Assembly: GCA_045642445.1 (NCBI GenBank)
Contig: JAZUIX010000221.1
Coordinates: forward strand, 1 to 12,621
Length of the DNA stretch: 12,621 nt
Direction of reading: 5' to 3'
From: Colimorpha sp045642445
Lineage (GTDB): Bacteria > Bacteroidota > Bacteroidia > Bacteroidales > P3
Shown here: in pieces, positions 7,248 through 12,621 of the stretch
Layout of the letters: each line of letters opens with the position of its first letter
Numbering within the stretch: the stretch's first letter is position 1
The notes under the pieces: generated by a model
What the model was told of the DNA's origin: nothing
Databases searched by the model: none
Seen by the model: the letters and a program-made list of their open reading frames with translations, nothing else
Program-made: the position numbers and the translations under genes

Positions 7248-7696
7248 AAGTCTTTATAAATCGTTTGGCGTGTGCCCTTGTGAGTGGCATATTGATAGGT
7301 ATCGAACGTCAGCTACGACACCGTAGTGCCGGTCTTGCCGTCAATTCGCTTGTGAGTGTTGGCGCATGTATCTTTATTCTCACTTCTGAGAGTGTTATAG
7401 GAAATGCCGCTATGGCAGGAGGCCCTGTCAATAACGACAATCTCCGAGTTCTTTCACAAGTGGTTTGTGGCATAGGCTTTTTGGGTGCAGGTGTGATTAT
7501 GAAGGACGGATTCACAATCCACGGCCTCAATAGTGCGGCTACAATCTGGTGCAGCGCTTCTGTAGGCTGCCTTTGCGGTTTTGGTATGTGGCGACAGTCA
7601 GCTATTGCGGTTGCAGCCATTGTCATTATCAATTGGGTGGTCAAAGAGTTGGAACAATTTTTTGAGAATAAAAGTAAGAGCAAAGGCTCTGAATGA
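7238..7696 (+). CDS. MgtC/SapB-family membrane protein
   Basis: A 152-aa inner-membrane protein with about four or five hydrophobic segments (roughly 8-22, 35-52, 72-88, 98-115 and 121-135). MgtC-family signatures are GIERQ (21-25), GIGFLGAGVIM (78-88) and GLNSAATIW (96-104). It is the short form and has no C-terminal cytoplasmic ACT-like domain as in Salmonella MgtC, where the protein acts in virulence, Mg limitation and F-ATP synthase control; the role here is unknown. The ATG lies inside the rsmI 3' end with a 10-nt overlap, so translation probably depends on rsmI. A small hairpin (7677-7690) spans its last codons. Confidence 0.88.
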   Translation: MPIEVFINRLACALVSGILIGIERQLRHRSAGLAVNSLVSVGACIFILTSESVIGNAAMAGGPVNNDNLRVLSQVVCGIGFLGAGVIMKDGFTIHGLNSAATIWCSASVGCLCGFGMWRQSAIAVAAIVIINWVVKELEQFFENKSKSKGSE

Positions 7697-7714
7697 AACT
7701 TTTTTATTTTTTTT
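7677..7714 (+). terminator. Weak hairpin plus T-runs after mgtC
   Basis: AGAGC (7677-7681) and GCTCT (7686-7690) form a perfect 5-bp stem with an AAAG loop at the end of the mgtC gene. T6 A T8 follows at 7700-7714, but starts 9 nt after the stem. The long gap and short stem make it at best a partial terminator or attenuator between mgtC and lon. Confidence 0.3.
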
Positions 7715-7720
7715 GCGTAT

Positions 7721-7749
7721 ATTATAGATTGGTTATTTTGATCTATAAT
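7721..7749. promoter_or_regulatory. Inverted repeat over the lon start: operator or RNA hairpin
   Basis: ATTATAGAT (7721-7729) and ATCTATAAT (7741-7749) are perfect 9-bp inverted arms around an 11-nt centre. The right arm takes in the first two bases of the lon ATG. The centre holds TTATTTTG (7733-7740), a near match to the -7 consensus. As DNA it has the size and symmetry of a dimeric repressor site. As RNA it would be an all A/U and G-C-poor hairpin hiding the start codon. Which of these applies, if either, cannot be told from the sequence. Confidence 0.5.
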
Positions 7750-10216
7750 GAAGCATTTTACTCCTGAAGAACTATTTGAAATGGATTTGGAACTGGATAA
7801 ACTTGCCAATTGCATGGACACTGATAGTGCTGTTTCCCATGCTGAAATCATACCCATTGTTTCAAAAGAAGATGAATCTTTTTTGTTGAATGAGGATGCT
7901 ATCCCTGATGAAATGCCTCTGCTTCCATATCGCGGTATGGTTCATTTCCCAGGTGTCGTTCTTCCTATTTCTGTGGGAAGGGCAAGTTCTTTGGCTTTGG
8001 TGAGAGAGGCTGAACGTAAGAATTTGCGTATAGTTGTTGCTGCACAAATGAACGACAATGACGAACCCACTATTGACGATATGTTTCAGACGGGTGTCAT
8101 TGCCAGGGTGCTGCGTGTTATAGACATCCCTCGTCAGAATTCTATAGCGGTAATACAAGGCACTATGAAGTGCTCTTTCGATGCTATCACACAAACAAGG
8201 CCCTACTATAAATGCCGCCCGACACTTATTGACGAGAATTCCAAGCCGGAACATCCTCGCTTGTTCCACGCACAGGTGGCCACTATCCGTAAGCGTTTTG
8301 CAGAGCTGCAGAGTATGAAGTTGAACGGTCAAGGAATGAGCAAGAATGATATCGTAAAATCATTACAGGGCATCAAATCTGATCGTATATTGATCAATTT
8401 CATCGCGGCACATCTTGATATCAGCGTCAACGACAAACAAATGCTTTTGGATGCATCTGGTTACGAGATTCGCTCAGAGATGATACTTGAGTTCATCGCC
8501 AAGGAGGAAGAGTACTATAAGGTCCGTGACGATATACAAAACAAGACACGAGAGGAGATGGATCGTCAGCAGCGTGAATATTTCTTAAACCAGCAGATGC
8601 GTGTTATTCAGAATGAATTGGGTGGCTCGCCTGTTGACCAGGAAATTGAACGACTGTTGTCTAAAGCATCGCATAAAAAATGGAGTAAGGAGGTTTCTCA
8701 GGCTTTTGACCACAGTATTGAAAAGCTTCGTCGCACCCCACCCCAAACCCCTGACTATACTGTTGAACTCAACTACGCCGAGCTTTTGTTGGCTCTTCCG
8801 TGGAATGAATATAGCAAGGACGACCTTCGTACTTCTCATGCCCAAAAGGTGCTTGACAAAGACCATTATGGGTTGGAGAAGGTCAAAGAACGTATTGTCG
8901 AATATATAGCCGTTCTCAGCCTTAAGGGGAATATGAAAAGCCCGATACTCTGTCTCGTGGGTCCTCCGGGCACGGGTAAAACTTCTTTGGGCAAAAGTAT
9001 AGCTGCTGCAATGAAGCGTAAGTATGTCCGTGTTGCTCTTGGCGGTCTTCATGACGAAGCGGAGATCCGTGGACATCGTAAAACTTACGTTGGTGCTATG
9101 CCGGGACGTATTGTTCAAAGCATCAAGAAGGCGGGCGTCAGCAATCCTGTCTTTGTACTCGATGAGATTGATAAGGTTCAGGGCATGAGTCATAATGGTG
9201 ACCCAACGTCTGCATTGCTGGAGGTTCTTGACCCGGAACAGAACAATGCTTTTCACGACAATTATCTTGACCTCGACTACGACCTTTCCAATGTGCTCTT
9301 TATAGCTACCGCAAATAGCCTCAGCACTATCCAGCCAGCATTGCTCGACCGTATGGAGATTATTGATCTGAGTGGCTATATCCTTGAGGAAAAACTGGAA
9401 ATTGCACAACGTCATCTGATACCTCGCCAGTTGGAAGAGCATGGCTTTAGAAAAAACGGGATCAAGTTTGACAATTCTGTGCTCACCACAATAATTAACG
9501 ACTATACGCGAGAGAGCGGTGTCCGACAACTTGAAAAGACAATAGCTAAGATTGTCCGTCGCCGAGCCGTACAAGTGGCCGATGGAAAAACTATAGGAAA
9601 GAATGTTTCTACGGACGAACTGAAAGACATCTTGGGCTTGCCTATTCATAATAGCGAACGTCGTGGACAAGAACCCAAGGTGGGTGTGGTAACAGGATTG
9701 GCATGGACTCAGGTGGGTGGCGAGATTCTTTTCATAGAATCGAGTATCAGCAAGGGTAAAGGCACGCTGTCCATGACGGGTAATCTCGGCGATGTGATGA
9801 AGGAGTCGGCCACGCTTGCTTTTGAATATCTTAAATCTAATGCCGAAAAATTTGGCGTTGATGTGGAAAAGATTGAAAATAGTAATATCCATATTCACGT
9901 CCCCGAAGGTGCTACACCCAAAGATGGCCCCTCAGCAGGCATCACCATGTTTGTGGCAATGATTTCTGCTTTCACACAGCGTAAAGTGAGTGCCACGGTG
10001 GCCATGACAGGCGAGATAACTCTGCGAGGAGCTGTGACGCCTGTGGGTGGCATCCGTGAGAAAATTCTTGCAGCCAAACGTGCCGACATCACCGACATTA
10101 TTCTGTCTGAAGAAAATCGTCGCGACATAGAGGATATTCCGCAGAATTACCTTGAAGGACTCACGTTCCATTATATTAAAGAAATGTCAGAAGCCTTGCC
10201 TCTTGCATTGGTATAA
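7748..10216 (+). CDS. lon: ATP-dependent Lon protease
   Basis: An 822-aa cytoplasmic AAA+ serine protease that unfolds and degrades damaged and regulatory proteins. The N-terminal LON substrate domain covers about 56-250 (begins LLPYRGMVHFPGVVLP), followed by a helical region. The AAA+ module has Walker A GPPGTGKT (405-412) and Walker B VFVLDEID (468-475). The protease domain has the PKDGPSAG motif with catalytic Ser729, and Lys772, the same 43-residue spacing as the E. coli Ser679/Lys722 dyad. It carries an acidic N-terminal extension of about 50 residues compared with E. coli Lon, as in other Bacteroidota. The 51-nt gap after mgtC holds T-runs, a partial -7 box and an inverted repeat overlapping the ATG, so lon probably has control of its own. 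An internal ATG at residue 12 is an alternative start. Confidence 0.96.
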   Translation: MKHFTPEELFEMDLELDKLANCMDTDSAVSHAEIIPIVSKEDESFLLNEDAIPDEMPLLPYRGMVHFPGVVLPISVGRASSLALVREAERKNLRIVVAAQMNDNDEPTIDDMFQTGVIARVLRVIDIPRQNSIAVIQGTMKCSFDAITQTRPYYKCRPTLIDENSKPEHPRLFHAQVATIRKRFAELQSMKLNGQGMSKNDIVKSLQGIKSDRILINFIAAHLDISVNDKQMLLDASGYEIRSEMILEFIAKEEEYYKVRDDIQNKTREEMDRQQREYFLNQQMRVIQNELGGSPVDQEIERLLSKASHKKWSKEVSQAFDHSIEKLRRTPPQTPDYTVELNYAELLLALPWNEYSKDDLRTSHAQKVLDKDHYGLEKVKERIVEYIAVLSLKGNMKSPILCLVGPPGTGKTSLGKSIAAAMKRKYVRVALGGLHDEAEIRGHRKTYVGAMPGRIVQSIKKAGVSNPVFVLDEIDKVQGMSHNGDPTSALLEVLDPEQNNAFHDNYLDLDYDLSNVLFIATANSLSTIQPALLDRMEIIDLSGYILEEKLEIAQRHLIPRQLEEHGFRKNGIKFDNSVLTTIINDYTRESGVRQLEKTIAKIVRRRAVQVADGKTIGKNVSTDELKDILGLPIHNSERRGQEPKVGVVTGLAWTQVGGEILFIESSISKGKGTLSMTGNLGDVMKESATLAFEYLKSNAEKFGVDVEKIENSNIHIHVPEGATPKDGPSAGITMFVAMISAFTQRKVSATVAMTGEITLRGAVTPVGGIREKILAAKRADITDIILSEENRRDIEDIPQNYLEGLTFHYIKEMSEALPLALV

Positions 10217-10233
10217 CTAATTATTTCAGTATC

Positions 10234-11670
10234 TTGAAACACATAATAATTCTGATCGCTTTTTTAGTGGCCTTCATCCCCATGAAAGCACAGACGGATG
10301 GTTTCTCCATCAGTCGTAACAAAGTGCAGCTGCCTTGGAGGAATGTCGAGTTCTTTGAGGTGGGCAACCAACTGTATGCTTGCGGAGATGGTCTTGTGCT
10401 GGCAATAGCGTGTTCTGATAATTATGTGTACGCTTTTCAACCTGATACCACGTTGCAGTATATGAGTAAGGATATGCGTTATGTTGTGCGTAATCCTCGC
10501 GACAGTATGTATTATTTTACCGAGGGGGATGTGACTCCTCAGTTGTTTGTTTATGGCGATGAGAAGGGCTTTTTGTCGTCAAAAGTAAAACGTGTGTCTT
10601 TAGATGGTTGGAAAGATGGTGTGGGACACCCTGCTTTCTCGTCCGATGGCAACCTTATGGTGTTTAGTGCTGTGAGTGGGGGTGGGGTCGGTGAATATGA
10701 TTTGTGGGGCTCTTTGTGGGATGGAAAACAATGGGGGGAACCATTTAATATGGGTAGGTCGTTCAATTCTGCTGGAAGTGAGGTTTCCCCGTCGTTCTAT
10801 AAAGATTATCTGATTTTTGCATCAAATGGTTTGAACCCCCATAAGGGTGACTTTGAACTGTATGCTGTGAAAATATCTTCGGTGGATGAAAACTTGGATA
10901 AGCTTATTTTTGGAAATCATAAGGTTCAACTTTTGCCACAACCAATAAACAGCGACTCGAGTGATTTGTCTCTGGTTCCTAACCTTTCAAATGGCCGAGG
11001 CCTTTGGCTGTCATATCGTAATGGACATCGCGAACTTTTCTCTTACAAAGGAATTTTGGATGGTGTCAATATATGTGGAAAGGTGGCAGACAATACTGGT
11101 TTGCCAATTGAAAACGCCGAAGTTGTTGTAAAGCAAGCAGGTCGTGTGGTGGGTTCGGTTCATACGGATAAGATGGGTTCGTTTTCTGTGTTTGTCCAAC
11201 CCAATACAGAATATCAGTTAGAAATATTTAAGGAAAAGTATTACAGGTATACCAAGAATATTTTTGCGGAAAGAGGCGATGAGAATACCCTCGTGTATGA
11301 TTTGCACCAGGATGTGACATTAAAAACGTTCACCATGAATCGCCCGGTCACCTATACCAATATATTCCCATCCAGTGCCGATGTGGATATTACGCTTGAG
11401 GGAATGTCGCAACTTGCTTCGCTGGTTCAATTCCTTCGGGATAATCCTAATTTGTCCTTGTCGGTTTCTCTCTTGTGTGACCAAACTACTGATGCGGAAT
11501 ACAACAAATTGTTATGTGGTAGACGCTTGCAGTCAATAGAACGATATTTCGAATTGTCACTCCCGCCAAATTCCCGTGTCACTTATAGTAATGCAAATTT
11601 GTTGCTCAGCCAGCAAACTTCGGCTTCAATGACCAATTCTTTGACTGTTGTTGTCTCTGATTTGTATTAA
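10234..11670 (+). CDS. Secreted PD40 / CarboxypepD_reg / OmpA-like protein
   Basis: A 478-aa exported protein of a build common in Bacteroidota envelopes. Residues 1-20 are a signal peptide (KHIIILIAFLVAFIP then KAQ), with no lipobox Cys. The start is TTG: no ATG in frame would keep the signal peptide, and the ATG at codon 17 would cut it. Residues about 30-275 look like a PD40/TolB-type beta-propeller with motifs HPAFSSDGNLMVF (132-144) and VSPSFYKDYLIFAS (184-197). About 280-336 is a carboxypeptidase-regulatory-like beta sandwich. About 383-460 is a divergent OmpA C-terminal domain: LCDQTTDAEYN (414-424) and GRRLQSIERYF echo the peptidoglycan-binding HTD...YN...RA motif, with Asp416, Asn424 and Arg430/431 kept. 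The build recalls type IX secretion PorE but lacks TPRs and the lipid anchor. It lies 17 nt after lon. Confidence 0.75.
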   Translation: MKHIIILIAFLVAFIPMKAQTDGFSISRNKVQLPWRNVEFFEVGNQLYACGDGLVLAIACSDNYVYAFQPDTTLQYMSKDMRYVVRNPRDSMYYFTEGDVTPQLFVYGDEKGFLSSKVKRVSLDGWKDGVGHPAFSSDGNLMVFSAVSGGGVGEYDLWGSLWDGKQWGEPFNMGRSFNSAGSEVSPSFYKDYLIFASNGLNPHKGDFELYAVKISSVDENLDKLIFGNHKVQLLPQPINSDSSDLSLVPNLSNGRGLWLSYRNGHRELFSYKGILDGVNICGKVADNTGLPIENAEVVVKQAGRVVGSVHTDKMGSFSVFVQPNTEYQLEIFKEKYYRYTKNIFAERGDENTLVYDLHQDVTLKTFTMNRPVTYTNIFPSSADVDITLEGMSQLASLVQFLRDNPNLSLSVSLLCDQTTDAEYNKLLCGRRLQSIERYFELSLPPNSRVTYSNANLLLSQQTSASMTNSLTVVVSDLY

Positions 11671-11714
11671 TCAGCACGTTAGCCAAACATGTGGTGATAT
11701 TGTTCGCAATTTAT

Positions 11715-11745
11715 GCCCATTTTTGATAAAATGGGCTTTTATTTT
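11715..11745 (+). terminator. Strong intrinsic terminator after the lon-PD40 genes
   Basis: GCCCATTTT (11715-11723) and AAAATGGGC (11728-11736) form a perfect 9-bp stem with a TGAT loop, followed by TTTTATTTT. It starts 45 nt after the PD40/OmpA-like stop and ends the plus-strand run. Confidence 0.9.
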
Positions 11746-11873
11746 GTGCTTTTGCATTGAAAAATGAGAGAGAATACTTTGTTGATGATAAAAATTTGCT
11801 ATATTATAATATGTTGATACTTAAATGTGTATATAAAAATTACGGTAAAAAGTTTAAGATAATTGAAAAAAAA
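11746..11873. other. AT-rich intergenic stretch
   Basis: Part of the 282-base gap between the PD40/OmpA-like gene and tRNA-Pro. Between the terminator and the tRNA promoter it is very AT-rich. I see no ORF, repeat or RNA motif in it. Confidence 0.6.
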
Positions 11874-11905
11874 TTTGTTGGTATGGAAAAAAAGTAGTAC
11901 CTTTG
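11874..11905 (+). promoter_or_regulatory. Promoter of tRNA-Pro
   Basis: TTTG (11874-11877) and TACCTTTG (11898-11905) are 20 nt apart and match both parts of the Bacteroidales sigma consensus (TTTG, then TAnnTTTG). The predicted start near 11912 gives a leader of about 40 nt. This is the best promoter match in the window. Confidence 0.8.
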
Positions 11906-11932
11906 CACCCGTTTTCAAAGAGATAGAAACCG

Positions 11933-11948
11933 CTTTTGAAAGCAAAAG
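11933..11948 (+). other. Leader hairpin before tRNA-Pro
   Basis: CTTTTG (11933-11938), AAAG loop, CAAAAG (11943-11948): a perfect 6-bp stem ending 4 nt before the tRNA. It may help separate the leader from the tRNA fold or mark a processing point. Confidence 0.4.
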
Positions 11949-11952
11949 TGTT

Positions 11953-12026
11953 CGGGGCGTGGCGCAGTTGGCTAGCGCACTTGCATGGGGTGCAAGGGGT
12001 CGAAAGTTCGAGTCTTTTCGCCCCGA
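11953..12026 (+). tRNA. tRNA-Pro (anticodon GGG)
   Basis: A complete 74-nt cloverleaf. Acceptor CGGGGCG pairs with CGCCCCG (12019-12025), and the C1-G72 pair is a bacterial tRNA-Pro identity mark. The D-stem is GCGC/GCGC, the anticodon stem CTTGC/GCAAG, the loop ATGGGGT with anticodon GGG at 11987-11989 and G37. The T-arm is GAAAG-TTCGAGT-CTTTT with one G-T pair. Discriminator is A and CCA is not encoded. GGG reads CCC and CCU. It has its own promoter and terminator, so it is a single-gene unit. Confidence 0.95.
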
Positions 12027-12029
12027 CAG

Positions 12030-12065
12030 AAAAAAAGGAAATTCAGAAATGAGTTTCCTTTTTTT
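12030..12065. terminator. Terminator after tRNA-Pro, symmetric
   Basis: AAAAAAAGGAAA (12030-12041) and TTTCCTTTTTTT (12054-12065) are perfect 12-bp arms with a 12-nt loop, starting 4 nt after the tRNA. The stem is weak in GC but ends in a T7 run; with A7 on the other side it could act on both strands. Confidence 0.75.
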
Positions 12066-12105
12066 GTGTCTTGTGACTTGCAAATTTGGTCGGAAGCCCA
12101 CCTAA

Positions 12106-12133
12106 TCACAAATCACAATTCACAAATCACAAT
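12106..12133. repeat. Two tandem copies of a 14-bp unit
   Basis: TCACAAATCACAAT occurs twice head to tail. Each copy is itself two near-equal heptads (TCACAAA, TCACAAT), so the tract is four 7-bp units differing in the last base. Confidence 0.85.
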
Positions 12134-12207
12134 TTAACATTTCTTCCCCAAATATCGCTCATTTGTGCTTCGATTGCTGGTCACTTTCAGGGCGAACGGT
12201 GGACGAG

Positions 12208-12240
12208 CAATAAGCGAACAATAAGCGAAGGATAAGCGAA
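12208..12240. repeat. Three tandem 11-bp repeats
   Basis: CAATAAGCGAA, CAATAAGCGAA and GGATAAGCGAA follow each other without gaps. The period of 11 bp is close to one helical turn, so the units face the same side of the DNA. Confidence 0.85.
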
Positions 12241-12350
12241 GAACATTATATGCACATATAGCGTCCTTGATTTAACTTGCTTTAATATATGTGTTAAATT
12301 GCTCGGCACGAAAATCAGGTGTTTTTTTAATGATAGGCCTCTTGTCATCC

Positions 12351-12379
12351 GTGTCACTCATTTGTCACTCATTTGACAC
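12351..12379. repeat. Two 11-bp repeats inside an inverted repeat
   Basis: TGTCACTCATT occurs twice in tandem (12352-12362 and 12363-12373). GTGTCA (12351-12356) and TGACAC (12374-12379) are perfect inverted arms around it, so the tract can also form a hairpin. Confidence 0.75.
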
Positions 12380-12504
12380 GGCCTTTCTCTCGTGGGTGTT
12401 CACGTTCGCGAAGCACTCTTTCATAAAACGCTTTAGTAACGGTAAAAAAATAACATGATACAATCCTATCGTACAAATGAGGCAGTTTTGTTTTCATCAA
12501 AAAC

Positions 12505-12600
12505 GACAACATCGTTACGACGTTTTCGTTAAGCCGAGAGCAGAGGGGAAGCTTGCTTTCACTATGCCGAGGCGAGAAAACGACTGTTGCGAAGAAACGA
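12505..12600. repeat. Structured, repeat-like segment at the right edge
   Basis: Nested short arms occur: CGTTTTC (12521-12527) with GAAAACG (12576-12582), GCC (12533-12535) with GGC (12571-12573), and AAGC (12549-12552) with GCTT (12555-12558). The pairing is weaker than in the left-edge element, though the plan is alike. It may be the start of a dispersed repeat cut by the window end; a reading frame from the ATG at 12564 stays open to the edge but is too short to judge. Confidence 0.35.
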
Positions 12601-12621
12601 ACTTATTTTTTAATCGTTACT

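Larger units (their letters stand above)
12066..12621. other. Gene-free region rich in short repeats
   Basis: About 555 bases with no ORF I can support on either strand. It holds two families of tandem repeats and a third pair (listed separately), a perfect palindrome TATATG-CA-CATATA (12247-12260), an inverted repeat ATTTAAC/GTTAAAT (12270-12276 and 12293-12299), and a structured end segment from about 12505. The longest plus-strand ATG frame I checked, at 12330, gives only 42 codons with no recognisable features. Confidence 0.6.

Noticed and set aside
8585..9898. Minus-strand open frame of 437 codons
   Set aside because: Antisense of the lon AAA+ and protease regions, with no domain of its own.
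11799..12101. Open frames of 80-100 codons on both strands across the tRNA
   Set aside because: They read through tRNA-Pro and its terminator. The DSNFRPLAPHASALANC-type peptide is a well-known false protein made from tRNA genes.
12106..12379. CRISPR array
   Set aside because: Units are 7-14 bp, directly adjacent and without unique spacers, and there are no cas genes.
12330..12458. 42-codon ATG frame in the repeat region
   Set aside because: Too short, runs through the 11-bp repeats, and has no promoter, conserved motif or clear membrane or toxin pattern.
12066..12621. Chromosomal origin
   Set aside because: No DnaA boxes of the TTATCCACA type and no dnaA or other origin-linked gene next to it; the ATAAGCGAA repeats are not DnaA boxes.

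Overview
The window looks like a chromosomal segment of a Bacteroidota bacterium, order Bacteroidales and probably Prevotellaceae-like. The grounds are promoters of the TTTG / TAnnTTTG type, little Shine-Dalgarno sequence before starts, a CCDC81-type HU plus SPOR membrane protein, a PD40 / CarboxypepD_reg / OmpA-like envelope protein, and a KDO (LPS) gene that marks a Gram-negative outer membrane. The family placement is inference; no rRNA is present.

Layout. Positions 1-120 are a non-coding, nested imperfect palindrome. A phosphoglucosamine/phosphohexose mutase (glmM-type, minus strand, 197-1585) ends in a hairpin terminator at 143-177. It is divergent from a long plus-strand run that starts at 1783: deoxynucleoside kinase, kdsB, an HU-SPOR membrane protein, trmB, yebC-family, rsmI, mgtC/sapB-family, lon, and a secreted PD40/OmpA-like protein. 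Gaps in this run are about 50 bases or less, yebC/rsmI and rsmI/mgtC overlap, and the run ends at a strong intrinsic terminator (11715-11745). A tRNA-Pro(GGG) with its own promoter and terminator follows. The last 555 bases hold no convincing gene but several short tandem and inverted repeats, ending in another structured, repeat-like segment.

How the genes fit together. Most are housekeeping: envelope precursor supply (GlmM for UDP-GlcNAc, KdsB for LPS), nucleotide salvage (kinase), translation fidelity (TrmB, YebC, RsmI, tRNA-Pro), protein quality control (Lon) and cell-envelope or division structure (HU-SPOR, PD40/OmpA). No defence system, transposase, integrase or CRISPR array is visible.

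The points most worth a second look are a 9-bp perfect inverted repeat that overlaps the lon start codon, the HU-TM-SPOR protein as a possible link from nucleoid to septal wall, the degenerate PD40/OmpA protein starting at TTG, a 10-A run beside the kinase promoter, and the structured repeats at both window edges.
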